Below are positions 26,930 through 35,400 of a stretch of 64,000 bases of DNA, piece by piece. Source of the DNA: Deltaproteobacteria bacterium (GTDB lineage Bacteria > Desulfobacterota > Desulfarculia > Adiutricales > Adiutricaceae); assembly GCA_031276865.1 (NCBI GenBank), contig JAISMF010000012.1, positions 48,075-112,074 on the forward strand, given 5' to 3'. Position 1 is the stretch's first letter. Each line of letters starts with the position of its first letter. The position numbers were made by a program, and so were the translations under genes. Below the pieces are notes generated by a model, which made no database searches, was not told where the DNA came from, and worked only from the letters and a program-made list of their open reading frames with translations.

Positions 26930-27424
26930 ATGGACGATGAATGTTTTACAACAAGTCAGAAGAAAAGTAATCATGAAAATATACTAGAAATTTTCGCTCT
27001 TAGAGAAAAGCTATATGATCAATATGATAAAAAGGCTCGTAGCCATGAGTATGTGCGAGAGGCTGAAGCCAAAGTCGCCGAAGCGGAAGCCAGAGCCAAT
27101 GCCATCGTCGCCAAAGAGAAAGCCAGAGTCAATGCCATCGTCGCCAAAGCGAAAGCCAAAGCCGATGCCATTCTCGCTAAAGCGAAAGCCAAAGCCGATG
27201 CCAGTGTCGTAGAAGTGAAAGCCAAAGCCGATGTCAGAATCGTTGAAGAGATAGCCAAAGCTGATGTCAGAGTCGCCGAGGAGAAAGCCAAAACTAAAAA
27301 AATGTTAATCATTTTAGCACAAAATCTAGCCAAGAAAGGGGAAAATATAGCCGAGATTTACGAAGCAATCGGTGTAGACAAAGAAACAATATCACATATT
27401 TTACAATTCTTTAAAACTGATTAA
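26930..27424 (+). CDS. Stand-alone Rpn C-terminal protein, copy 2 (coiled coil plus HTH-like end)
   Basis: 164 residues from ATG 26930, preceded by GGGAGG with 8-base spacing, exactly as inside the intact gene. The product begins MDDECFTTSQKKSN, then an alanine/lysine-rich coiled coil in which an 11-residue unit (for example AKAKAKADAIL) repeats about six times (33-bp period, ~27080-27290). It ends in the same segment as the intact protein (GENIAEIYEAIGVDKETISH). The upstream nuclease part is destroyed while this frame stays open over 165 codons. By analogy with E. coli Rpn short forms it could inhibit a full-length Rpn protein; this is inference. Confidence 0.55.
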   Translation: MDDECFTTSQKKSNHENILEIFALREKLYDQYDKKARSHEYVREAEAKVAEAEARANAIVAKEKARVNAIVAKAKAKADAILAKAKAKADASVVEVKAKADVRIVEEIAKADVRVAEEKAKTKKMLIILAQNLAKKGENIAEIYEAIGVDKETISHILQFFKTD

Positions 27425-27599
27425 CCTAACAACATCAAACCCGTTAGACTTATTATATTATTTGAAATTTTTTCACTAGCGTCTAAAACACTCGAACAAC
27501 TTGTCAAATACGTTGTTAAAAAATATATATCATGATCCAATGTCCTGTCCTGTTACCAAAAAGCATTTGAGATAAAATATGGATTGTTGTTATTTTCCG

Positions 27600-27654
27600 C
27601 ATTATACAAAATAGCGATGAAGTAGGGATCGAAATCAATTCAGATGCATTATAA
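27600..27654 (+). pseudogene. Start of decayed Rpn copy 3, interrupted by the IS
   Basis: The sequence GCGATGAAGTAGGGATCGAA and following matches the catalytic region of copy 1. It is cut after TTATAA (27649-27654) by the insertion sequence and continues at 30069. Confidence 0.7.
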
Positions 27655-27883
27655 CCTAAAATCCGTAAATAGTTTAACACTACATGGAATGATTATGAGA
27701 TATATTTATGGATTTATATAAATAATTATATATAATTATAGTTAATTATAAGTTGGCCAGTAAATTTCGGACAAATTTGCTTGCGAGGTAAAATTCAACT
27801 CGATAGTCTTCGCCCTATTTAAATTACCTTACCCAATATGCATTTCTACGCTAAAAATTATTCAAGCCTGTTTTTTGGATATA

Positions 27884-29740
27884 TCAAAAGTCATCTATCG
27901 GATAAGGACAATTAAATACATCCAATATCGTTTTGTGCTTAGAGGTCAAAGGTGAATATACAGTTTTATTCTTCACTTTTATTCTTTTAATTGATTTTAA
28001 TATAAAATACAATTCCTTAATCGTATAATTCTTATATAAATGATTGCTAACCATAGTTTTATGTATTTGGGAAGTTAGAATTAAAGATAAAAATCCAATA
28101 AATATTTTATTGGAATATTTTTTACTGTCATGGACAGCTATATTTTCATCTTGAGTTCTGTTCTTTATAATGTTAAACGCCTTTTCTACTATATTGCGTT
28201 GTCTGTATATAGATAAAGCTTCTGTTGTATCCTTAATATTGTTGCTGAGAAAAATAAACCAACCACCATTTGCTACAGCTAATGTGAATGCTTCTTGATT
28301 TTTCTTTATAATATATTTATCTTTTGAGTTCTTTACTTTTTGAAAAAGGATAAATTTCTGATAATTTTCATCATTAAGGCAATCATCTGGATTTTCAATT
28401 GCTTTATCGTAAAGCTCATTAATTGTTTTTAGCAACAAATTCTGGCACTCTAACTTTTTATTTTGGTCTACAAAAACATGAGCCCATAATTTGTTATTGC
28501 TATCCCATACAATCCTTTTCGTGATCCCATAGATATGGTTATCGTTAGTTGTAATGGTATAATTTACATTTTGGTAAATATGCTGTAAATTTTTAATTAA
28601 CTCTCGTTTTAATTTAGTTGAAGCAGATAAACCAATAATGAATTTTATATCTGAATCTAACATATAATTAATATTTTTTTTGCTAAACATTCCTCGATCT
28701 AAAACATATCTAACATTATCATCATGTATGAGTTGATACTGTTTTGAACAACTTATAAATGACGCAACATCATTTACACTACCGTTATATGTACATAAAT
28801 ATAATGGCAAGCTTGTTTTTTCACCAAATAATAAACAAAGATTAATCTGCTTTTGTTTTTTATTACTTTTTTGTTTTGGGTGTCCAAATGCAACATCTTC
28901 ATTTTGTGTTGAATATGTTGAAATTGAAGTTGTATCGAAAGCTACGTAATCAATTTCTTTGACGTGACTAGTCCATTCCTCAAAAAAAAGATTTCTTTCA
29001 TCGTCTGAAATCTCTTTAAAAAGTCCACTAATATCTTGAGAAGTTAAATTTTCAGGAGAGCTAAGAGTATCAAACAAATCCTCAAAGAAATGACAATACA
29101 TTAAAGCATCTGATTCAATGGTATAAAAAAACGTTAAAGCTAATATTTCGCACCAATTCGATGGAAAACATTTTTGTAATATATTTGTAAGACCTACAGA
29201 ATCAGAAATGTGTTTTAATAAATATGTTGCCCCTATCAATTTAATGTCAATATTTTTTAGCTCATCTATTGTTAATGTAATAGTTTTCAATAGTGCTTTA
29301 TCATGTTTTGTAATTTTTGCTCCGGAGTCAGTTGTTTCGGTTGCCCCAGAGTATTCCACTGATCCGGATGTTTCGTTGGATGCAGAGTTCTCGATGGATC
29401 CAACATCTTCGCTAGAACCAATACTATTATTTGATACAGTAAATTTCCTAAAGACAGGAGGGCGGTTTGTTTTCGAAGTATAAGTAGAGTTTGAGAGGTT
29501 TATAAAATTATATTTTGGTGTTTTATTTATATAATTTTGCAAAGCGTTCTCTATTGACAATCCATGCTCAGCCATCCAAGGCAAATAGGCCTCATTAAAA
29601 ATAGGCGAATTTGTTTTTGGGTCTATTTTTCCTAAGCATTTTGTTATTCGCACAACCTTCCTATCAGTTTTCCGTCTCTGGGTATAACTCCCATAAATAT
29701 AATAGTGATTCCCAGGTTTTGAAATATGTAGATAGGCCAC
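27884..29740 (-). CDS. IS1634/IS4-superfamily transposase
   Basis: 618 residues from GTG 29740, chosen because AAGGAGGT lies 4-5 bases upstream and the family normally starts with a strand like VAYLHISKPGNHYYIYGSY; the frame stays open to an ATG at 29821 (645 residues) that has no ribosome site. The DDE-type features are VAFDTTSISTYST, VLDRGMFSKKNINYML and the YREK-like YRQRNIVEKAFNIIKNR near the C-terminus. The ribosome site is buried in a perfect 17-bp hairpin (29745-29783), which would repress translation from read-through transcripts. A Ser/Glu-rich linker with repeated SGS/SIE motifs lies at about residues 105-145. The gene is AT-rich. Confidence 0.9.
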   Translation of the reverse strand: MAYLHISKPGNHYYIYGSYTQRRKTDRKVVRITKCLGKIDPKTNSPIFNEAYLPWMAEHGLSIENALQNYINKTPKYNFINLSNSTYTSKTNRPPVFRKFTVSNNSIGSSEDVGSIENSASNETSGSVEYSGATETTDSGAKITKHDKALLKTITLTIDELKNIDIKLIGATYLLKHISDSVGLTNILQKCFPSNWCEILALTFFYTIESDALMYCHFFEDLFDTLSSPENLTSQDISGLFKEISDDERNLFFEEWTSHVKEIDYVAFDTTSISTYSTQNEDVAFGHPKQKSNKKQKQINLCLLFGEKTSLPLYLCTYNGSVNDVASFISCSKQYQLIHDDNVRYVLDRGMFSKKNINYMLDSDIKFIIGLSASTKLKRELIKNLQHIYQNVNYTITTNDNHIYGITKRIVWDSNNKLWAHVFVDQNKKLECQNLLLKTINELYDKAIENPDDCLNDENYQKFILFQKVKNSKDKYIIKKNQEAFTLAVANGGWFIFLSNNIKDTTEALSIYRQRNIVEKAFNIIKNRTQDENIAVHDSKKYSNKIFIGFLSLILTSQIHKTMVSNHLYKNYTIKELYFILKSIKRIKVKNKTVYSPLTSKHKTILDVFNCPYPIDDF

Positions 29741-29744
29741 ATCA

Positions 29745-29783
29745 ACCTCCTTAGTGGTGTTTATGATAACACCACTAAGGAGG
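29745..29783 (-). promoter_or_regulatory. Hairpin burying the transposase ribosome-binding site
   Basis: Perfect inverted repeat with arms ACCTCCTTAGTGGTGTT (29745-29761) and its complement (29767-29783) around a 5-base loop. On the transposase transcript the second arm ends in AAGGAGGT directly before the GTG start, so the Shine-Dalgarno pairs with an upstream anti-site. Confidence 0.75.
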
Positions 29784-30211
29784 TCTGTCAAGGGATTTTC
29801 AATATTTTTTTTAAATTTCATAAAAAACCATTTTATTCATTTATTTCAGCTACTTATCGATAAGTGAGACTTTGGAGGGACATATAACTGAAATGTATAT
29901 GCATATATTTATATTTAATTATATATAATATAATTATAAAAATGACTTTAAATATTGATTTTTAATATTTAAATATCTATAAACTATTATTATAAATCGT
30001 TTTATTGTATATGATGCTTATTGTTTCGCAGAACAAAATGTAGTGTTACAAACGCTACGGATTTTAGGTTATAATAACCAAACCTCCCGACATCGAAATC
30101 TAACACGTCATGCGACTCATCATATTTGTAGTTTGTTCGCCTAACACGATCATACTAGATATACTCGTTTCTAGGAAATCATATAACAAACTATCAAGAG
30201 CAATATTTGCT

Positions 30212-30491
30212 GAGTTTGCGCGCAATCTGATGTAGGAAATTTTTGCAATGTCTTGTTGTATTACCCCGGTGGTTAAATATTGAAAAAAAGTCGTGTATTC
30301 AAGGGAACCTCTTCCTTTTACCTTTCTAACTTTTATCCGCCGAGGTAATATAAAGACTAAATAAATTTTTAATTTTGTGTGATTATATTTAAATTTGAAT
30401 TTTAATTTTTAGATCGTATTGATTCTACATTTAGCCTTGTGTATGATACTAATATTGTATTGATTCTACAACATCATATTGCGGACAAACC
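30212..30491. mobile_element. Family-B miniature element with a nested family-A element
   Basis: Left end GAGTTTGCGCGCAATCTGAT, right end ATCATATTGCGGACAAACC. Flanks TATTTGCT and TATACCCT may be a decayed 8-bp target duplication. The interior holds a complete family-A element. Confidence 0.6.
30261..30348. mobile_element. Family-A miniature element, copy A3
   Basis: 88 bp between TA dinucleotides, left end TTACCCCGGTGGTTAAATAT, right end CTTTTATCCGCCGAGGTAA. The interior (GTGTATTCAAG, CTCTTCC) matches copy A6 at 40838. Confidence 0.75.
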
Positions 30492-30818
30492 GTATACCCT
30501 GCATTTTATGATTTCATTCTTTTACCACAGGATTAAAACTACTCTGATGATGTTGTTTACGCTTTTAAGAAGGAAAAATTTAACCCACCGTACGCTCTTT
30601 GCGCCTTAAAAACGCGCTCAAGTCGCCAACGCTATTTCAATAAGTTTGATCGAACTTGGAGAACTTTACGGAGTTTTATAAAATCGTCTAATACAAAACT
30701 CTGTAACGTCAATTATTTATCTCTTTGTAAAGCCGTTTCCTATTTTTTTCAAGTATGCAGGAATTCTAAAAAACAATATGTTTTCGCCAAGATAATGGAT
30801 ATATGGGAGGAAGTTAAG

Positions 30819-31364
30819 ATGGACGATGAACGGTTTAAAACAATTCAGAATGACAGAGAGAAAAGAATCCAAGAAATGTACGCTGAAAGAGAATTGATGG
30901 ATGCTCAGCATGAAATAGCGGCTCGTAGAGATGAGTATTTACAAGCAGCCTTTATCAGAATAGCCGAAGCTGATGCCAAAATCGCCAATGCCAGAGCCGT
31001 CACAGCCGAAGCCAGAGCTGTAACCGCCAAAGTCAGAGCCGTCACAGCCAAATCCAATGCCAGAATCGCCGACGCCAGAGCCGTCACCGCCAAAGTTAGA
31101 GCCGTAAGCGCTAAAGTTAGAGCCGATGACGCCAAAGTCAGAGCCGACGAAGCCAAAGTCAGAGCCAACGAAGCCAAAGTCAGAGCCAACGACGCCAAAG
31201 TTAGAGCCGACGACGCCAAACATAGATTCAACTTTGATTTACTCAGTCATGTAGCATATCTAGTCAAAAATGGAGAAAATATAGCTCAAATTTGCGAAGC
31301 AACAGGCGCTGACAAAGAAACAATTTCGATTATCGCACAATTCTTTAAATATGATAACCCATAA
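30819..31364 (+). CDS. Stand-alone Rpn C-terminal protein, copy 3
   Basis: 181 residues from ATG 30819 (in-frame ATG at 30795 also possible); GGGAGG at 30805-30810 with the same 8-base spacing as in copies 1 and 2. The product starts MDDERFKTIQNDREKRIQEM, continues with MDAQHEIAARRDEYL as in copy 1, then a long alanine/arginine coiled coil built of 7-residue units of the AKVRADD type (21-bp period, ~31000-31220). It ends in the conserved segment GENIAQICEATGADKETIS. As in copy 2, the nuclease half is lost but this frame is intact, with the heptad array expanded compared with copy 1. Function unknown; an antitoxin-like or decoy role is inference. Confidence 0.55.
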   Translation: MDDERFKTIQNDREKRIQEMYAERELMDAQHEIAARRDEYLQAAFIRIAEADAKIANARAVTAEARAVTAKVRAVTAKSNARIADARAVTAKVRAVSAKVRADDAKVRADEAKVRANEAKVRANDAKVRADDAKHRFNFDLLSHVAYLVKNGENIAQICEATGADKETISIIAQFFKYDNP

Positions 31365-31680
31365 CAACATCATACCCGTCATACTTATTTTATTTAATTG
31401 AAATTTTTACCCTCGCGCCTAAAACACCCGGACAATTTGTCAGGCACTTTATTGAAACATGCATATCATGTTACAATCACCTGTCCTATTATTACCCCAA
31501 CGGATAAAAGTCAGAACAATGTCTGTCAGCATGCCTGTCCTAAAATTTGGCTGTTTCTTATTTTAAACTGCCGGAGCAATACTAAAAAGTATTGGCGAAA
31601 AATGTGGATTGTTGATAATCACTCATTTTACAAAATGTCGAAAAAATGGAGCTTGAAATTCAATCATCTCTGAAGATCCA
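31365..31680 (+). pseudogene. Remnant of a fourth Rpn unit, split by a family-A element
   Basis: The downstream spacer of the Rpn unit is repeated once more (ATACCCGTCATACTTATTTT; ATATCATGTTACAATCACCT), followed by GGATTGTTGATAATCACTCA as upstream of copies 2 and 3. It fades out near 31680. Confidence 0.6.
31492..31579. mobile_element. Family-A miniature element, copy A4
   Basis: 88 bp between TA dinucleotides (31490-31491, 31580-31581). The uninterrupted target CCTGTTACCAAAAAGC at ~27550 shows that removing the element plus one TA restores the host sequence, which proves the TA duplication. Confidence 0.75.
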
Positions 31681-31715
31681 AAATATCCTCCCCTTTTTGG
31701 AATGCTTTCACGTTA

Positions 31716-31801
31716 TCACCCCGGCGGATGAAAAATAGAGAATAAAATGCAGCGGTTCACCTCTATACATGGTATTTTTCCAATCTTTAACCGCCGGGTA
31801 A
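31716..31801. mobile_element. Family-A miniature element, copy A5
   Basis: 86 bp between TA dinucleotides, left end TCACCCCGGCGGATGAAAA, right end CTTTAACCGCCGGGTAA. Confidence 0.65.
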
Positions 31802-32170
31802 TATTTTAGAGTTTCAGAAAAATTTTGCCTCATAGCGTGGAACATCTTTACGGATTTTTGGTTTTAAACTCCATCGGGCCTGAGACGTAAAACAATTCCG
31901 CCGTTCCAGAACGTCAAGGCGTTGGCGGCGGCCGTTCTTACCAGCGGCGGGAAGAGTCCTTCCCAAAGCGCCTTTCCACGCCTGTTTACGCGCGCCAGCG
32001 CCTTCGAAATTCATATCGCCCTCCCGCTCTTAAAATACACTCTTTTCAAACACGCTTGAGTTTTCCCGGGCGATAGCGTCCACATTTCGACCATCCGGCG
32101 ACCAGCGGGATCGCCGTTTTCTTAGGATGACAGAAGATTTTAATTTCACCCGCCTTTCAAAAAATCGTAG
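31802..32170. other. Mixed-composition gap
   Basis: A 160-base GC-rich patch (31855-32015) contains a 66-codon minus-strand frame with a plausible ribosome site (GGGAGG) at its start (32014), but no family is recognised and I do not call it. The rest shows no signal. Confidence 0.35.
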
Positions 32171-32776
32171 TCATTTTATTATCGATGCGATTAAAAATAG
32201 CATTACAATAAACAGCAATAAAATCGACAAACCCAAGGCTAAATTCTTACGGTTATCACGATCGGCGGTTTTCAGTTCTTCAATTTTGACGTTGATTCCG
32301 CTTTCCAGGTTGTCGATACGGGTGTTGATCAGACTTTCCAAATTGTTGATTTTAGCGTGGTTTCGACTTTCCATGACGCCGCTTTTCGCATTGTTTTCGT
32401 TTTCCAAGTTATTGATTTTTAGATCGAGACGCCCGGCGGCGTCGGTTAACGCCCCGAGGCTTGGTTCCGGAAACGTGTTCTGAAGATCCTCTTGGTCAAG
32501 GCGGCCGCCGCCGGCGTCCTCCGTAGCCGAATCTGGAGACGAGGTTGTCGCCACGTGAAGCGTGATAAACAATAGCGCCACTAAGATGAACAACGTCAAG
32601 AATAACAACTCTTTGACGCTTTTCACCCTGTAGGTAAGATCTTCTTTCAAAGTGTCTATTTTCACGCCATTCAGGCTATCCAAATTGCCGATTTTCGTAT
32701 CAAGAAGCTCGACCGCGCGTTTCAACGCCTCAAGCTCCCTTCGCGCGGTCCTCAACTCCTCAATATCTCCGTTCAT
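32171..32776 (-). CDS. Coiled-coil membrane protein, unknown
   Basis: 201 residues with GGAG about 7 bases before the ATG. The N-terminal helix (residues ~1-50) contains EELRTARRELEALKRAVELL and is followed by DSLNGVKIDTLKEDLTYRV. A first membrane helix at ~57-76 reads ELLFLTLFILVALLFITLHV. A central Ser/Asp/Gly-rich loop precedes a repetitive coiled coil of NNLE/DNLESG units (for example KINNLESLINTRIDNLESG). A second membrane helix lies at the C-terminus (LALGLSILLLFIVMLFLIAS). Both helices would leave the coiled coil on one side of the inner membrane. No function is recognised; it stands alone between repeat-rich gaps. Confidence 0.6.
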   Translation of the reverse strand: MNGDIEELRTARRELEALKRAVELLDTKIGNLDSLNGVKIDTLKEDLTYRVKSVKELLFLTLFILVALLFITLHVATTSSPDSATEDAGGGRLDQEDLQNTFPEPSLGALTDAAGRLDLKINNLENENNAKSGVMESRNHAKINNLESLINTRIDNLESGINVKIEELKTADRDNRKNLALGLSILLLFIVMLFLIASIIK

Positions 32777-33507
32777 TTCCTTCTCCGCCTTACGAATCTC
32801 CCTCCAGCTTCGTCTGGTCGGGGAACGTTTTGAAATTTCATAGGGTCTACGACGGAAAACGGTTCAGCCGTTTCAAGCCGTCGTCAAGCCATGGGGGGCC
32901 TTCCCTCCCCCGAATCTTCACCCGCGGCGCTTAAAGCCCATCCCGAAACGAGGAATGAAACGGTTCAGGGGATGGAGCTTTTACCTACTTTTTACACTAT
33001 ACCACAAAAAATACATGTTTTGTCAAGCGTTTTGAAAATCATCCCTCCCATTAAAAACGCCGGAGCGAGGCGCCGGGGAGTTCTTAACGGCGGAACGCGC
33101 GGATAAGACTTTTCAAGCGTCTGCGGACGCTCTTTTCCAAAGGCGGAGGCCTCGCCCCCGAACCGGCGCCGGAAGCGTCCATTGGATGAATTTGTCCTCC
33201 CTCCTCCCGGCCTTTTAGTAGTCCGGCCGGCGCCTTCGGGGTGGCTGGCGGCTTCTCTCGTTCCCTCGTCTGGCAACTAGACGCCATTTTTGGTAAAATG
33301 GCGAACCAAAGTTCCAGGCGGCGTTACGGGCGTCAAGCTTAGCGTTCCCCGCGGCTTGCGGCCGGAACGGGCGAGGGCGTTCCGGCCCTCGCCCGGCGCT
33401 CCCCCCAAAACTTGGATCCGGCCCCGGTTTCCCTTCGGAAGGATTCCGGTCCCTACTTTTTTCAGCCAATCCGGTAAACGAAAACATATTCCGGGAAATC
33501 AACCGGT
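32777..33507. other. Intergenic region
   Basis: No gene is supported. It is AT-rich near 32985-33050 (possible promoter DNA), then GC-rich. No hairpin terminator was found. Confidence 0.4.
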
Positions 33508-34734
33508 ATGGAGGCTCCCGCAAGTCCAATGGCAGACGCACGTAAAAAGCTGATTCCGCTTTTATTCCTCTTCGCGCTCGCTCTTTCCCCCCGGCCCCTC
33601 GGAGCCCAGCTCACCGTCACGCCGCCCGACACCTTCGAAGCGGCCTTCACCTATCCCGGCCAAACCCTGGCTCCGGAGGACGCTCAGGCCGAGCTCGAGA
33701 TAGTCATCCGCAACACGGGCCTCAGGGGGGACACCTTCTTAATCGAGGTGACCCGGGCGCCCGCGGGCTGGACCACCGATATCTCCCGCTACAACTCCGT
33801 CGTGACCGGCGTGTTCATCGCGGCCGAGGAGAACTCCACCCTCACCCTTTCGGCCTATCCGCCGGACGATACGGACGCGCTTCCGGAAGGGGCCTACGAA
33901 TTCGGGATAAAGGTCACCGCCGAGAGGACGGGAAAGAGCGTCGAGAGCTCGACCGTCCTCACCGTCTCCGCCGGCAAGGCCGCGAAGGAGCCCATCACCC
34001 TTTCCACCTCGTATCCTGAAATCGGCGGACCCAGCGACGGGCGCTTCGCCTTCTCCGTGGACATAAAAAACAACGGCCCCGACGAGGCCAAGGTGAACCT
34101 GGCGGCCGAGGTTCCGGAAGGCTGGGAGCACTCCTTCAAACCCGGCTACGAGGACAAGCAGATATCCAGCATCCAGGTGCCCAAGGGGCAGTCCCGGAGC
34201 GTGAATCTGGATCTCACCCCTGCCTACAAGGCCGGGGCCGGAAGCTACCCCGTGAAGGTGACGGCGGCCACTCCCGAGGGCGAGGCCTCCGTCCAGCTCA
34301 CGGTGAACCTCACCGGCACCTTCCAGCTGAGGGCGGCCACGGCCAACGATTTGCTCTCCGTCTCGACCGAAGTGGGAAAGCCCGTCAGCCTGAACCTCTA
34401 CGTCATAAACGAGGGATCCGCCCCGCAGCGGGAGGTGAGCTTCCTGGCGGTGAACCCCAACGACTGGGAGGTGGCCTTCGAGCCCGAGACCGTCCAAAAC
34501 CTGGAGCCCGGATCCGTTCCGGCCACCGTGAAAATGACCATCACCCCCTCCGCCTCCGCCCTGGTGGGCGACTACGGGGTGGGGGTGAGCGTCAGCGGCG
34601 AGAAGAGCCAGAGCAATCTGGACTTCCGCGTGACCGTCAAGGCCGGCTCCGGCTGGGCCTGGGTGGGGGGGATAATCATCGTGGTGGTGGTGGCGCTCCT
34701 GGCCTGGACCTTCAGAAAGCTGGGAAGGCGTTAA
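33508..34734 (+). CDS. Exported NEW3-domain membrane-anchored protein
   Basis: 408 residues (a start at 33532, MADARKK, is equally possible). Signal peptide KKLIPLLFLFALALSPRPLGAQ. Then three beta-sandwich repeats of the NEW3/NPCBM-associated type: AELEIVIRNTGLRGDTFLIE, FSVDIKNNGPDEAKVNLAAE and SLNLYVINEGSAPQREVSFL, each followed by a GDY/GSYPV-type segment. A C-terminal membrane helix (WVGGIIIVVVVALLAWTF) and basic end anchor it with the bulk outside the cytoplasm. In such proteins the domain often goes with export, glycan binding or transport accessory roles, but no partner gene is adjacent. A strong terminator follows. Confidence 0.75.
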   Translation: MEAPASPMADARKKLIPLLFLFALALSPRPLGAQLTVTPPDTFEAAFTYPGQTLAPEDAQAELEIVIRNTGLRGDTFLIEVTRAPAGWTTDISRYNSVVTGVFIAAEENSTLTLSAYPPDDTDALPEGAYEFGIKVTAERTGKSVESSTVLTVSAGKAAKEPITLSTSYPEIGGPSDGRFAFSVDIKNNGPDEAKVNLAAEVPEGWEHSFKPGYEDKQISSIQVPKGQSRSVNLDLTPAYKAGAGSYPVKVTAATPEGEASVQLTVNLTGTFQLRAATANDLLSVSTEVGKPVSLNLYVINEGSAPQREVSFLAVNPNDWEVAFEPETVQNLEPGSVPATVKMTITPSASALVGDYGVGVSVSGEKSQSNLDFRVTVKAGSGWAWVGGIIIVVVVALLAWTFRKLGRR

Positions 34735-34764
34735 GGCTTTCAGACTCGGCCGCGCGTTCGCGAC

Positions 34765-34803
34765 ACGAAAGGGGGGCGTCTTGACGCCCCCCTTTCGTTT
34801 TTT
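34765..34803 (+). terminator. Rho-independent terminator after the NEW3 gene
   Basis: Arms ACGAAAGGGGGGCGTC (34765-34780) and its perfect complement (34783-34798) with a two-base loop, followed by TTTTTT. Confidence 0.92.
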
Positions 34804-34976
34804 CGCTGGCCCCTTCGGTCTCCCTTTCTCCCCCCGCCCCCTCCTTTCCTCTCCTTCCCTCTCCTTCCGCTTTTCCGGCCCCATTTTAAAGCCTCGCCGT
34901 TTAAGGCTTTCCGTTCCCGCTCTCGCAAACTCCCAGGCTCCTTTCAAAAACCTCCCTCAAACCTTAACCCTCTTCC

Positions 34977-35040
34977 CTAGAAGCCTAGAAGCCGAGAAGC
35001 CGAGAAGCCTGGAAGCTTAGAAGCCTAAAAGCCGCGAGGC
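34977..35040. repeat. Eight-base minisatellite
   Basis: About eight tandem copies of CTAGAAGC-type units with point changes (CGAGAAGC, CTGGAAGC, TTAGAAGC). Confidence 0.8.
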
Positions 35041-35400
35041 CGACAACCCGTGAAGCTCTTCTCGGCGCGCCCGGGTTTTAATTCTAAAAGCGCGGATTAA
35101 AGGAGAATGCCGCCCGGAAAAGAGGCGTCCGAGGCGCCTCTCCTTTCCCCCCGCCTAATACCGGCGGCGCCGCTTTTTTTCACCCTCCGGCTTTTGGGAT
35201 TTCCCTTTTTCCCGGCTTTCTTCTAATATGGAGACGGACCGGGCTTTTTTCCCCGCTATCTCCTTCCGGCGGAAGGACTGAAACTTTCGGAAATCCCCCT
35301 CGCGGATCAATTCCGAACCTTTTTCGGGCCTTTCCCGCTCCCTTTCCGCTTTTCCCCGGTCTTTTCCCGCGGTTCGCGGTTTTCTGGCAGGAGGATAACT
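35041..35400. other. Leader region of the bepA-like gene
   Basis: No gene is supported. It ends in AGGAGG 6 bases before the GTG at 35401. No clear promoter was recognised. Confidence 0.35.

Larger units (their letters stand above)
27655..30068 (-). mobile_element. Complete IS1634/IS4-like insertion sequence, 2414 bp
   Basis: The ends are inverted repeats of about 31 bp: both begin CCTAAAATCCGTA (13 of 13 identical) and share TAACACTACAT further in (about 25 of 31 identical). A TTATAA target duplication is present at 27649-27654 and 30069-30074. The uninterrupted target can be read from the neighbouring Rpn copies. One transposase gene fills it. The element looks intact and could be active. 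Confidence 0.9.
30069..30818 (+). pseudogene. Decayed middle of Rpn copy 3 with nested family-B and family-A elements
   Basis: Directly after the IS, TAACCAAACCTCCCGACATC continues the Rpn sequence. Homology is interrupted at 30212-30491 by a family-B element containing a family-A element, then resumes with CTGCATTTTATGATTTCATT and runs to the C-terminal frame. Many frameshifts and stops are present. Confidence 0.75.

Noticed and set aside
31814..32014. 66-codon minus-strand frame with a plausible ribosome site
   Set aside because: No family recognised, isolated in a gap, and composition suggests a fragment of something older.
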